Of a DNA stretch of 64,000 nt, positions 43,054-53,274 are shown in pieces; the stretch's first letter is position 1, and each line of letters starts with the position of its first letter. The notes beneath the pieces were generated by a model that saw nothing but the letters and a program-made list of their open reading frames with translations, had not been told where the DNA came from and made no database searches. Position numbers and translations under genes: made by a program. This DNA is from Aeromonas aquatica (lineage in GTDB: Bacteria > Pseudomonadota > Gammaproteobacteria > Enterobacterales > Aeromonadaceae), in NCBI RefSeq assembly GCF_000764655.1, contig NZ_JRGL01000008.1:1-64000 (forward strand). The letters run 5' to 3'.

Positions 43054-43539
43054 ATGGAATACAATACTTCAGAACTGTGCGACATCTATCAGGACATGGT
43101 GGATGTACTCGAACCCATGCTCTGCTCCTTCGGCGGACGCGCCTCCTTCGGCGGTGTCATCACCACGATCAAATGCTTCGAATCGAACGGCCTGATCCGT
43201 GAACTGGTCAAGGAGAACGGTGTCGGTCGCGTGTTGCTGATCGACGGCGGCGGCTCCATGCGCCGGGCGCTGATCGACAGCGAGATCGCCACCACGGCGG
43301 CGGAAAATGGCTGGGAAGGCATCGTCTGCTACGGCTGCGTGCGTGAGGTCGACATCCTGGAGGATCTGGACATCGGCATCCAGGCCCTGGCGGCCATCCC
43401 GGTCGGTGCCGACCACAAGGACGTGGGAGAGACCGATCTGCCGGTCAACTTCGGTGGCGTCACCTTCCTGCCGGATGATCACCTCTATGCCGACACCACG
43501 GGAGTGATCCTCTCCCCCGATGCACTCGACATCGAGTAA
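43054..43539 (+). CDS. rraA: Ribonuclease E inhibitor RraA
   Basis: Trimeric protein that binds and inhibits RNase E, altering mRNA decay. At exactly 161 aa it matches the E. coli protein, with [21 protein letters not shown] at its start and [25 protein letters not shown] and [15 protein letters not shown] within. The ATG at 43054 lies just downstream of a good promoter; the longer upstream reading crosses that promoter and is rejected. Confidence 0.94.
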   Translation: MEYNTSELCDIYQDMVDVLEPMLCSFGGRASFGGVITTIKCFESNGLIRELVKENGVGRVLLIDGGGSMRRALIDSEIATTAAENGWEGIVCYGCVREVDILEDLDIGIQALAAIPVGADHKDVGETDLPVNFGGVTFLPDDHLYADTTGVILSPDALDIE

Positions 43540-43556
43540 GCAAACACAGACTGAAG

Positions 43557-43581
43557 ATGGGAGCCTTGGCTCCCATTTTTT
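43557..43581 (+). terminator. Terminator of rraA
   Basis: ATGGGAGCC and GGCTCCCAT pair around TT (or a CTTG loop), followed by six T residues. Confidence 0.88.
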
Positions 43582-43630
43582 ATGGCCGTCTTTATATGGC
43601 GGTAAGCGACTGAAAAAAGATAAAAAAAGA

Positions 43631-43650
43631 GGGCCAGTAAAAACTGGCCC
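43631..43650 (-). terminator. Second terminator downstream of the YhhQ-family gene
   Basis: GGGCCAGT, a 4 nt loop and ACTGGCCC; on the minus strand TCTTTTTTTATC follows. Confidence 0.75.
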
Positions 43651-43796
43651 CTTAACTGGAAGCAATGTGAGCAATGTCGTGCCTTCACAAGAAGTCCATC
43701 ACGTTGGAACGAATGAAGTCTTTCCCGGAAAACAAGTTAACAATAATCATTCTCATTTAACTGTGCAAGTCTTATTTACCAGAAATGCAAAAAAAA

Positions 43797-43816
43797 TGAC
43801 CACCCTGGGGTGGTCA
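43797..43816 (-). terminator. Terminator of the YhhQ-family gene
   Basis: TGACCACC and GGTGGTCA pair around four bases, with a run of T residues on the minus strand, 8 bp past the stop. Confidence 0.88.
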
Positions 43817-43823
43817 CTCTTCA

Positions 43824-44498
43824 TCAGGCCTGACGGCTCGCGGTCTGCAAACCGGCAATGCCGGCCTCCCCCACCAGCTTGCGGCTGAGGTAGCGCAGCA
43901 GCACGCCGTAGAGCGGCACAAACAATCCCAGGCTTATCAGCAGCTTGAACACATAATCCACTGTCGCTATCTCGACCCAGTGCTCGGCCATGAAGGGATC
44001 CGTGCTGCGCCAGAAGGCGATGCTGAAGAAGGCGATGGTATCCACCAGGTTGCCGAACAGGGTCGAGGCCGCCGGTGCCACCCACCAGGCTTTGAGCAGC
44101 CGCAGGCGGTTGAACACCACCACGTCCATGAACTGGCCCACCAGATAGGCCATAAAGCTGGCCAGGGCGATGCGCGCCACGAACAGGTTGAACTCGGCCA
44201 GGTTGCCCATGCCCTGGTAGCTGCCCTCGAAGAACAGCACAGAGAGCACGTAGGAGACCGCCAGCGCAGGCAACATCACGGTCTGGATGATCTTGCGCGC
44301 CAGCCCGGCGCCGAAGATCCGCACCGTCAGATCGGTGGCCAGAAAGATGAACGGGAAGCTGAAGGCGCCCCAGGTGGTATGGAAGCCAAAGATGGTGATC
44401 GGCAGCTGCACCAGATAGTTGCTGCTGGCAATGATCAAAATGTGGAACAAAGAGAGACGCACCAGCGCCGTCTGGTGCTGAGCAGGGGTCAGATTCAT
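43824..44498 (-). CDS. yhhQ: YhhQ-family queuosine precursor transporter
   Basis: Inner-membrane importer of preQ0/preQ1, precursors of the queuosine tRNA modification. The 224 aa protein has about six spans and family motifs FGFHTTWGAFSFPFIFLATDLTVRIFG (about residues 38-64), GQFMDVVVFNRL and STLFGNLVDTIAFFSIAF. A preQ1-I riboswitch in its leader supports the substrate. Confidence 0.92.
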   Translation of the reverse strand: MNLTPAQHQTALVRLSLFHILIIASSNYLVQLPITIFGFHTTWGAFSFPFIFLATDLTVRIFGAGLARKIIQTVMLPALAVSYVLSVLFFEGSYQGMGNLAEFNLFVARIALASFMAYLVGQFMDVVVFNRLRLLKAWWVAPAASTLFGNLVDTIAFFSIAFWRSTDPFMAEHWVEIATVDYVFKLLISLGLFVPLYGVLLRYLSRKLVGEAGIAGLQTASRQA

Positions 44499-44505
44499 AT
44501 TGTGA

Positions 44506-44536
44506 CCTTTTTGGTTAATGGGGTTAGGGAACCCAT
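44506..44536 (-). promoter_or_regulatory. preQ1-I riboswitch in the yhhQ leader
   Basis: The minus-strand leader reads ATGGGTTCCCTAACCCCATT followed by AACCAAAAAGG. A P1 stem forms from ATGGG with CCCAT, followed by the A-rich tail and a terminal AGG able to pair with CCT in the loop, the H-type pseudoknot of preQ1-I. It closely parallels the Thermoanaerobacter tengcongensis aptamer as I recall it. The AAAGG is also the Shine-Dalgarno site, seven bases before the ATG, so ligand binding should block translation. Confidence 0.86.
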
Positions 44537-44570
44537 ACCGCCACCATGGCGATAATTGAGGGGCGAGATT

Positions 44571-44756
44571 ATACGCCCCAAAACTGATAGTTCAATCCTT
44601 ATGCGATTGTTCCAACCTTCGGCAACCATCATCGAGGAACAACGTCATACGCCCCAAAACCGATAGTTCAATCCTTATGCGATTGTTCCAGCCTTCGGCA
44701 ACCATCATCGAGGAGCAACGTCATACGCCCCAAAACCGATAGTTCAATCCTTATGC
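44571..44756. repeat. Tandem repeat, period 76 bp, reaching into the DUF3630 gene end
   Basis: Units beginning ATACGCCCCAAAAC start at 44571, 44647 and 44723. Two are full length with few differences; the third is about 34 bp and runs into the last codons of the DUF3630 gene. On the minus strand every unit carries CATAAGGATTGA, the final His-Lys-Asp-stop of that gene, so the array is a repeated copy of its tail and downstream DNA. Confidence 0.9.
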
Positions 44757-45031
44757 TGCTGGCCGAGCCAGAGCACCACCTCGTTATCGGCCGAGTGCAC
44801 CGCCTCCAGCCAGCAGCCGCCGTGATGCTCGAACTCCAGCCGCAGCGGGCTGCCCTCAAACGCCAGCAGCCAGCTGTGGCGATCCGCCCCCCAGTCCCTC
44901 TCGACGGGCTCTAGCTCCCACGCCTTCAACAAGGCCTCGGCCAGGGTGGGGAAGTTGTCCCAGCAGAGCCCGGGGCAGTCCAGCATCAGCACCGCTGGCT
45001 CCATGTTTACCTGCGTGATACGCCAAGTCAT
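44744..45031 (-). CDS. Small protein, probably DUF3630 family
   Basis: A 95 aa acidic soluble protein, without signal or membrane segment. It begins MTWRITQVNMEPAVLMLDCPG and includes WDNFPTLAEALLKAWELE and LRLEFEHHGGCWLEAV. The family is known from Aeromonas and Vibrio relatives; its role is unknown. It lies 26 bp after selO on the same strand. Family name is from memory and is moderately sure. Confidence 0.65.
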   Translation of the reverse strand: MTWRITQVNMEPAVLMLDCPGLCWDNFPTLAEALLKAWELEPVERDWGADRHSWLLAFEGSPLRLEFEHHGGCWLEAVHSADNEVVLWLGQQHKD

Positions 45032-45057
45032 CTCTCATCCCTCCACTGCTGCATCTC

Positions 45058-46485
45058 TCAGCTACTGCAAGAAAGCTCGCCACCGCAATACCAGGCAGGC
45101 ACCGGGGTGGCGAGATCCTCATATTCCGGTTGCTCGTCGTAGGGGCGCCGCAGGGCCGCAAACAGCCGCTCGAACGGCGCCATGTCGCCCCGCTCGGCGG
45201 CCGCTATCACCTGCTGGGCCAGGGCGTTGCGCAGCACGTACTTGGGATTGACGGCGTCCATTCGCCCCCTGCGGGCAACGTCTTCACTCCCCTCCCGGAT
45301 CAGGCGCTCCCGATAGCTCGTCAGCCACTCCTGCCAGAGGGCGGGATCCGGCAGCAGCGCCAGCAAGGGGGCGGGCCAGTCTCCTGCAAGGGTCAGCTCA
45401 CCCAACCGGCGCAGGAAGAGGTGATAGTCCACTCGCTGGTTCGCCAGCAGTCGGAACAGCTCGCGGAACAGGGCCGGATCCTGCTCCTCCCAAGTTCCCA
45501 GGCCGAGCTTTTCACGCATCAGCTCCGAATAATGCAGCATCAGCTGGTGCTCGTACTGGGCCAGCGCCCCTGCCAGGGCCTCGCCCTCCACATGGTCCGC
45601 CAGCGCCTGGGCGAGTTTTTGCAGGTTCCAGTAGCCGACCGCCGGCTGCTGATCCAGCGCGTAGCGACCGCCCGGATCCGAGTGGTTGCAGACGAAGTCC
45701 GGCACATAGGCGTCGATGAAGCCGTAGGGGCCGTAATCCAGGGTCAGCCCCAACAGGGACATGTTGTCGGTGTTCAGCACCCCGTGGCAGAAGCCGGCGG
45801 CCTGCCACTTGGCGATGAGCCGCGCGGTGCGGCGCACCACCTCGGCGAACAGCTCGGCCCCGTTGCTGAGCTCGGGGAAGTGGTGACGCAGCAGGTAGTC
45901 GATGAGGGCGGGGATCTTCTCCCCCTGCCCGCTCCAGGCGAAATACTCGACGTGGCCGAAGCGCAGGTGACTCGGTGCGGTGCGAAGCACAGTCGCTCCG
46001 CTCTCGGTCTGCTCCCGGTAGATGGGCTCGTCACTGCCCACCAGCACCAAAGCGCGAGTGCTGGGGATGCCGAGGGCGTGCAGCGCCTCTGAGGCCAGAT
46101 ACTCACGGATGCTGGAGCGCAGCACGGCGCGGCCGTCCCCGAAGCGGGAGAAGGGGGTCTTGCCCGCCCCCTTCAGGTGCAGATCCCAGCGGCTGCCATC
46201 GGGGGCTTGTTGCTCCCCGAGCAGCATGGCGCGGCCATCGCCGAGCCGCGGGCTGTAGCCGCCGAACTGATGACCCGCATAGACCTGGGCCACCGGCTGC
46301 ATGTCCGGCAGGGGCTGGCCCTGGCCGCAACAGGCGAGCCAGTCCGCCTCGCTGACCTCCGCCAGCCCCAGCTCGCGCAGCAAGTCGTAGTTGAGGTGCA
46401 GCAGTCTGGCGTTGTGCAGGGGCTGGGGCGCCACGGCTTCACAGGCCCAGGGCAGTTCGGTGGCGAAAGTATTGATCAGCTTCAT
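45058..46485 (-). CDS. selO: Protein adenylyltransferase SelO (YdiU)
   Basis: Pseudokinase-fold enzyme that AMPylates protein hydroxyl groups, linked to redox stress. 475 aa from the ATG at 46485 (MKLINTF), with YAGHQFGGYSPRLGDGRAML, LKGAGKTPFSRFGDGRAVLRSS, HGVLNTDNMSLLGLTLDYGP and VNPKYVLRN. The C-terminus GELSCSS resembles the Cys-Ser-Ser end of the family. A GTG at 46521 would extend it, without better ribosome site. Confidence 0.93.
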   Translation of the reverse strand: MKLINTFATELPWACEAVAPQPLHNARLLHLNYDLLRELGLAEVSEADWLACCGQGQPLPDMQPVAQVYAGHQFGGYSPRLGDGRAMLLGEQQAPDGSRWDLHLKGAGKTPFSRFGDGRAVLRSSIREYLASEALHALGIPSTRALVLVGSDEPIYREQTESGATVLRTAPSHLRFGHVEYFAWSGQGEKIPALIDYLLRHHFPELSNGAELFAEVVRRTARLIAKWQAAGFCHGVLNTDNMSLLGLTLDYGPYGFIDAYVPDFVCNHSDPGGRYALDQQPAVGYWNLQKLAQALADHVEGEALAGALAQYEHQLMLHYSELMREKLGLGTWEEQDPALFRELFRLLANQRVDYHLFLRRLGELTLAGDWPAPLLALLPDPALWQEWLTSYRERLIREGSEDVARRGRMDAVNPKYVLRNALAQQVIAAAERGDMAPFERLFAALRRPYDEQPEYEDLATPVPAWYCGGELSCSS

Positions 46486-46590
46486 GGTGGTGAGGGTCGT
46501 CCCTGCGTATGCTCGTGTCACTCTTTATACCGCCGTTGTCCCCTCTTGGGCCAACGGGGATGACGCTATTTCAAATCGAGGAAAATGAAG

Positions 46591-46896
46591 ATGCAAAAAT
46601 GGGTCTATGTCCTGCCACTGCTGGCACTGTTCTCGGGTCAGCACGCCAGGGCGGCCGATGTGGACGCGGGCAAGGCGAAGGCCGTGCTGTGCGCCGCCTG
46701 TCATGGACCCGAGGGCAAGGCCAGCGTGCCCATCTATCCCAACCTGGCGGGACAGAATGCCCCCTATCTCCTCAAGCAACTGAAGGCGTTCAAGGACGGT
46801 CAGCGCAAGGATCCCATGATGGCGCCCTTTATGGCACCGCTGACCGAGGCGGATCTGGAGAATCTGGCCGCTTACTACGCCAGCCTGAAGCAGTGA
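46591..46896 (+). CDS. Periplasmic class I c-type cytochrome
   Basis: Small electron carrier of about 101 aa. Signal peptide to about residue 22 (cut after ARA), heme motif CAACH, and a C-terminal methionine region MMAPFMAPL as the likely axial ligand. It resembles cytochrome c-553/c5 proteins. The second ATG (46591) is better spaced from GAGG than the first (46585). Redox partner unknown. Confidence 0.88.
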   Translation: MQKWVYVLPLLALFSGQHARAADVDAGKAKAVLCAACHGPEGKASVPIYPNLAGQNAPYLLKQLKAFKDGQRKDPMMAPFMAPLTEADLENLAAYYASLKQ

Positions 46897-46938
46897 AATA
46901 TATCGTCTAGATAGTGAATTAATTCACCAAAATCTCGC

Positions 46939-46963
46939 AAGGCAGCTCGTTTTGCTGCCTTTG
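46939..46963 (+). terminator. Terminator of the cytochrome gene
   Basis: AAGGCAGC, 7 nt loop and GCTGCCTT form the stem, followed by only a short T run. Confidence 0.6.
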
Positions 46964-47040
46964 ACGAGGTGGTCGCCCACCCGATTGAGCATCAGCTGCT
47001 CGCCTTCGGTCATCGGCATCGCCGCTGGCCCCATCTCCAC
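46963..47040 (-). pseudogene. Degenerate copy of the RecQ C-terminal tail
   Basis: Read on the minus strand, this stretch encodes VEMGPAAMPMTEGEQLMLN then RVGDHLVKG. The end of RecQ encodes [18 protein letters not shown] then GVGHRKLER. About 13 of 27 residues agree and the DNA aligns with one small insertion. It has no start and lies 47 bp beyond the recQ stop, so it is a relic of a second HRDC tail. Confidence 0.75.
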
Positions 47041-47087
47041 CCCTGTACTCTGCTACCGGTGGGAGATCGTCTTCCTGAAAGGCACGT

Positions 47088-48935
<1,848 letters not shown>

Positions 48936-49068
48936 GGGCTCTCCTTTGGGGTCGCCATTCTAAAGCAGCAGCCGCTCACAATAAACCTGCCATTGCGACT
49001 GTTACGGAACTGTTGCAGACTGGCTGGAGTTTTTACTCGGCCAGGCCGCCAGGGATTGGGATCAGGGA

Positions 49069-49533
49069 ATGAAACACATGTTGAAGAAGATGGCGCTCAG
49101 TGGCATCGCCAACCTGTTTGCCGAGCGGATGCCATTCAACAAGCTGATCGGCATGCAGGTGACTCACTACGACTTCGAGAAGGTGGAGCTGCGCATCAAG
49201 ATGGAAGACAAGCTCATCGGCAACCCCTTCCACAATATCTTGCACGGCGGCGTCACCGCCAGCCTGCTGGACGTGGCGGGGGGCATGATAGTGGCCGCCT
49301 CCTGCATCGACGAGCTGGAGGATTTCTCCCCCAGCTACCTCAAGGAGCGCTTCTCCCGCCTCGGCACCATCGATCTGCGGGTCGACTACCTGCGCCCAGG
49401 TCGTGGCAACGAGTTCATCGCCACCGCCCACATCATCCGTGCCGGCAGCAAGGTAGCCGTCGCCCGGATGGAACTGCACAACGAGGAGGGGACTCACATC
49501 GCCTTCGGAACCGGTACTTATCTCGTCGGCTAA
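49069..49533 (+). CDS. yigI: YigI-like hotdog thioesterase
   Basis: PaaI-type acyl-CoA thioesterase, 154 aa. The hotdog-fold signature is NPFHNILHGGVTASLLDVAGG with the catalytic region, and LGTIDLRVDYLRPGRG later. It resembles E. coli YigI, also near recQ. Divergent from recQ. Substrate likely medium or long acyl-CoA by family knowledge. Confidence 0.87.
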   Translation: MKHMLKKMALSGIANLFAERMPFNKLIGMQVTHYDFEKVELRIKMEDKLIGNPFHNILHGGVTASLLDVAGGMIVAASCIDELEDFSPSYLKERFSRLGTIDLRVDYLRPGRGNEFIATAHIIRAGSKVAVARMELHNEEGTHIAFGTGTYLVG

Positions 49534-49655
49534 GGGCTTTATTGCATAAAAACTGCACTTCTAAGCTGATTTTAATCAATAGAATCCCTACCCCCACGCC
49601 GCCTCGGGGTCCATACTGAAAGTCGGGATTGTATGCAGAGGGAGGATTGCAGACG

Positions 49656-50183
49656 ATGAGCGCGACACTGGCTACCAAACCATCCAGAGCCTTACTGACA
49701 CAGCTCGAGTTCATGCTCGACGAGGTACATACGCCTGAGTGTCGTCACTGGTTGGAACAGGAGCTGGAGGGGTATTCTCTCTGTTCACCCCTGCCTTGGT
49801 ATCGCATCATCGCCTGTCGGCAACGCGGTCACTTCTTGAACCTGAAGACGGGAAAATTTTTGACCTGCCATATCGGCAGTCAAACGCTGAGCCAACGCGA
49901 CCTGGCCCAAGTTCAGTTCATCTATGCCCGTGAACCCGCCGCCCACTATTTACTGCGTCATGATTCCGGTATCGAACCCTGGCCAGAACAACTGCTGGAA
50001 GCGTATCGAGAGCAGCTGATCCCCGGCCATCTCTGCCTGCAAGCCTGGCATGAGCCCGTGTCTTCGTTGCGCTCACAGCTGGTGGAGGGCCTCGGCCACT
50101 TCATCAGTGAGTACCCCAAGCATGCGGCCCTGCAAACTCAACACGGCTTCAAGGCATTGCGCCATCAACATTGGCACATCTGA
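49656..50183 (+). CDS. AbiTii-like domain protein of unknown role
   Basis: 175 aa soluble protein. Residues about 10-60 carry a pattern like the AbiTii domain of abortive-infection proteins: a leucine-rich helix, then HWLEQELEGY, LPWYRII and RGHFLN. The C-terminal half (SQLVEGLGHFISEYPKH) is not recognised. The ATG at 49656 follows GGAGGATT. No toxin partner, nuclease or other defence gene is beside it; tRNA-Pro lies 240 bp downstream. The domain call is from memory. Confidence 0.6.
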   Translation: MSATLATKPSRALLTQLEFMLDEVHTPECRHWLEQELEGYSLCSPLPWYRIIACRQRGHFLNLKTGKFLTCHIGSQTLSQRDLAQVQFIYAREPAAHYLLRHDSGIEPWPEQLLEAYREQLIPGHLCLQAWHEPVSSLRSQLVEGLGHFISEYPKHAALQTQHGFKALRHQHWHI

Positions 50184-50279
50184 GCAAGCGCCCCGGGCGC
50201 AAGGAGGGCACCATAGAGCAGACCCACAACGAGATTGCCACAATCTAGAGTGCCGGAGTCAATATCAGACTCCACCAGT

Positions 50280-50303
50280 GGGCCACCGAGCGGTGGCCCT
50301 TTT
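50280..50303 (+). terminator. Terminator of the AbiTii-like gene
   Basis: GGGCCACC, loop GAGC, GGTGGCCC, TTTT. Another hairpin, GGAGTC/GACTCC, lies just upstream at about 50255-50273. Confidence 0.82.
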
Positions 50304-50386
50304 AATGGCTGGCATTCAGCCCGAACAACATGTCGAGGTCGATCCTGCCTTCGGTTGACCGAAGTCCCAGCCAGATTTCAAATGCG

Positions 50387-50413
50387 AAAAGGCCGCTCTA
50401 TGAGCGGCCTTTT
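50387..50413 (-). terminator. Terminator of tRNA-Pro
   Basis: AAAAGGCCGCTC and GAGCGGCCTTTT pair around three bases, 6 bp past the tRNA 3' end. Confidence 0.88.
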
Positions 50414-50419
50414 CTAATG

Positions 50420-50496
<77 letters not shown>

Positions 50497-50643
50497 ATGT
50501 CTGCGGGGCGAGAATTTACCGAAAGCCCCGATCATACACAAGCCTTTTTTATCTCTGGCGGGAAAAAACCACTTATCGCTCAACAATTCAGCATTTTTCG
50601 CACCTTCGGCATGCGCTGCCACAGGAGGGGGCTGTTATCCCCC

Positions 50644-51363
50644 TTACGCCGATAGCTGGAACTCGACCGGCCCCAGCAGGCGGCGCCGCCAATCCGCCAA
50701 CACCCCGTGCTCCAGCCAATTGGCCGCATGCTGGCGCCAGTTGGACGAGAGCGCCGGATTATCCAGCAGCAATTGCAAGTCATCCTCGTTGCGCACCTGG
50801 TTGAACAGGATGTCGGCGGTGCGCTTCACCGTCAGCGCGGGATAGGGCCTGTCGGCCAGTTGCAGCTCGGCGTCCGGGGGCACCAGCCCCTCCTCCAGCA
50901 CCCGCAGCAGCCAACCGCTGCGACCGCTGAGCTGCATCACCTGCGAGAGATGGGGATAACCAAAACGCTGATTCAACTTGAAGCAGGGGGATCTCGGCTG
51001 GCTGATCTGGATCAGGGCCTCACCGAGGCGGTAGACATCGCCGATGCAGGCATCGACTTCGGTCAGCCCGAGGCCGGAAATATTCTCGCCAAAGGCGGCC
51101 GGTTGCCAGGGAGTGCGAGGAGCAGGCAAGCCCAGCGCGCTTTGCCAGGTCTGCCACCAGGGATAGTGATCGGCGGGGTAATGATGCAGCGCCCTGTCCG
51201 GGCCGCCGTGATGGCGCTGGTCACTCTGCTCATCGCCAGCCAGACCCGAGAAGCTGCACCACAGGGGCTTGTCGACGGCTTGCTTGTGGATGGCGCTGAT
51301 GAGGCCCGGGGCCAATTCAGGATTCAGTTCGGCGCCCTGGCCGATAAAGAGGGAGATCCGCAT
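50644..51363 (-). CDS. yiiM: MOSC-domain protein, YiiM type
   Basis: Molybdenum-cofactor-binding sulfurase-like protein of 239 aa; E. coli YiiM protects against N-hydroxylated base analogues. LAGDEQSDQRHHGGPDRALHHYP (about residues 41-63) and the conserved cysteine in ISQPRSPCFKL are diagnostic, with FGENISGLGL between them. Single gene downstream of nothing obvious. Confidence 0.87.
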   Translation of the reverse strand: MRISLFIGQGAELNPELAPGLISAIHKQAVDKPLWCSFSGLAGDEQSDQRHHGGPDRALHHYPADHYPWWQTWQSALGLPAPRTPWQPAAFGENISGLGLTEVDACIGDVYRLGEALIQISQPRSPCFKLNQRFGYPHLSQVMQLSGRSGWLLRVLEEGLVPPDAELQLADRPYPALTVKRTADILFNQVRNEDDLQLLLDNPALSSNWRQHAANWLEHGVLADWRRRLLGPVEFQLSA

Positions 51364-51452
51364 TCTATCCTCCTGCTGGATGAGAGAATACGGATCTTAG
51401 GGGCTATCGATGCTTTGGCGCAAGCCGCGTTGCTTCGTCAACAGCCCTGTGG

Positions 51453-52295
51453 TCAGGCGACGGCTTGCATCTGGGTGGTCATGGCGATCTCGGCGCGGCG
51501 GCGTTTCTCCGCCTTGGCCATCAGATACCAACTACTGAAGGTAAACAGCGACACCGACAGCAGGATCAGGCTGGCTACCGCGTTGATCTCGGGTTTCACG
51601 CCGAGGCGCACCGCCGAGAACACCTCCATCGGCAGGGTGGTGGAGCCAGGACCCGAGACGAAGCTCGCCAGCACCAGATCATCGAGTGACAGGGCGAAGG
51701 ACATCATGCCGCCCGCCGCCAGCGAGGGGGCGATCATGGGAATGGTGATCAGGAAGAACACCTTCCAGGGTTTGGCCCCCAGATCCATGGCCGCCTCCTC
51801 AATGGAGAGATCCAGCTCCCGCAGCCGCGCCGACACCACGATCGCCACATAGGCGGTACAGAAGGTGGTGTGGGCGATCCAGATGGTCAGCATACCCCGC
51901 TCCGCCGGCCAGCCAATCAGCTGGGCCATGGCCACGAACAGCAACAGCAGCGACAGACCGGTGATCACCTCCGGCATGACCAGAGGCGCCGTCACCAGGC
52001 CACCGAACAGGGTGCGGCCGCGGAAGTGCGGGATCCGGGTCAGCACGAAGGCCGCCATGGTCCCCAGCGCCACCGCCGCGATGGCGGTATAGAGGGCGAT
52101 CTCCAGCGAGCGCAACACAGAGCCAATCAGCTGCTTGTTGTCGAGCAGGCCAAAGTACCACTTCAGCGACCAGCCTCCCCACACCGTCACCAACTTGGAG
52201 GCGTTGAAGGAGTAGATCACCATAATGACCATAGGCAGGTAGATGAACAGCAGCCCCAGCCACAGCATCAGCTTGGCAAAACCGAAGCGTCTCAT
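51453..52295 (-). CDS. potI: Putrescine ABC transporter permease PotI
   Basis: Inner-membrane channel subunit, 280 aa with six spans and the coupling motif EEAAMDLGAKPWKVFFLITIP. Last gene of potF-potF-potG-potH-potI. Its ATG overlaps the stop of a micro-ORF that copies the potH tail. Confidence 0.93.
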   Translation of the reverse strand: MRRFGFAKLMLWLGLLFIYLPMVIMVIYSFNASKLVTVWGGWSLKWYFGLLDNKQLIGSVLRSLEIALYTAIAAVALGTMAAFVLTRIPHFRGRTLFGGLVTAPLVMPEVITGLSLLLLFVAMAQLIGWPAERGMLTIWIAHTTFCTAYVAIVVSARLRELDLSIEEAAMDLGAKPWKVFFLITIPMIAPSLAAGGMMSFALSLDDLVLASFVSGPGSTTLPMEVFSAVRLGVKPEINAVASLILLSVSLFTFSSWYLMAKAEKRRRAEIAMTTQMQAVA

Positions 52296-52372
52296 ACTTT
52301 ACCCTCCCATTCCTTCGCCTGGTTGCAGTTGCACAGGGACGGTACGGGGACAATCAACAATGCCGTCTTCAT
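52292..52372 (-). pseudogene. Micro-ORF copying the C-terminus of PotH (26 aa)
   Basis: Begins within the potH stop (ATGA) and ends within the potI start (ATGA). It reads MKTALLIVPVPSLCNC then NQAKEWEGKV. PotH ends AVLIVPIILFNR then NQAKELEGKV. LIVP and nine of the last ten residues agree, with one codon inserted between. It is too short to function as a permease and looks like a relic of another potH end, though it may be translated by coupling. Confidence 0.78.
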
Positions 52373-53274
52373 ACCTTACCCTCCAGCTCTTTGGCCTGGT
52401 TACGGTTGAACAGGATAATCGGGACTATCAGCACCGCCAGCATCACCACCGCCAGGGCAGAGGCCACCGGCCAGTCACGGTTGTTGAAGAACTCCTGCCA
52501 CAGCACCTTGCCGATCATCAGGGTCTCGGGGCCACCGAGCAGTTCCGGGATGACGAACTCGCCCACCACGGGGATGAACACCAGCATGCAGCCGGCGATG
52601 ATGCCGTTCTTGGAGAGTGGCACCGTGATCCGCCAGAACCGGGTCAGGTTGCGGGCGCCGAGATCCGAGGCCGCCTCCAGCAGGCTCTGATCGTGTTTGA
52701 CCAGGTTGGCGTAAAGTGGCAGCACCATGAACGGCAGGTAGGAATAAACGATGCCGATATAGACCGCCAGGTTGGTGTTGAGGATGGTCAGCGGCTCGTC
52801 TATCAGGCCAATGCCCATCAGCAGGCTGTTGAGCAGGCCGTTGTTGCTGAGGATCCCCATCCAGGCGTAGACCCGGATCAGGATCGCGGTCCAGGTCGGC
52901 ATCATGATAAGCAGCAACAGAACGGTCTGGGTCTCCTTGTTAGCCCGCGCAATGGAATAGGCCATGGGATAGCCGATCAGCAGACAGAGCAGGGTGCTGA
53001 TGAAGGCCATCTTGAGGGAGCCCAGATAGGCCGCGATATAGAGCTCATCCTCCTGCAGCAGCAGGTAGTTGCCCAGGTGGAGCAAGATGGTGAGCTGATT
53101 GTCAGCCCAGCTCACCACGTCGGTGTAGGGCGGGATGGCCACGTCCGCTTCGGCGAAGCTGATCTTCACCACTATGATGAAGGGCAGCAGGAAGAACAGG
53201 AACAGCCAGAAGAAGGGCACGCCGATCACCAGCTGGCGCCCGCCCAGTCGCTTCAGTCGTCTCAATGCCTTCAT
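52369..53274 (-). CDS. potH: Putrescine ABC transporter permease PotH
   Basis: Channel partner of PotI, 301 aa with six spans. The coupling motif is LLEAASDLGARNLTRFWRITVP, and PTWTAILIRVYAWMGIL is typical of the PotB/PotH family. It overlaps potG by 4 bp. Confidence 0.94.
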   Translation of the reverse strand: MKALRRLKRLGGRQLVIGVPFFWLFLFFLLPFIIVVKISFAEADVAIPPYTDVVSWADNQLTILLHLGNYLLLQEDELYIAAYLGSLKMAFISTLLCLLIGYPMAYSIARANKETQTVLLLLIMMPTWTAILIRVYAWMGILSNNGLLNSLLMGIGLIDEPLTILNTNLAVYIGIVYSYLPFMVLPLYANLVKHDQSLLEAASDLGARNLTRFWRITVPLSKNGIIAGCMLVFIPVVGEFVIPELLGGPETLMIGKVLWQEFFNNRDWPVASALAVVMLAVLIVPIILFNRNQAKELEGKV

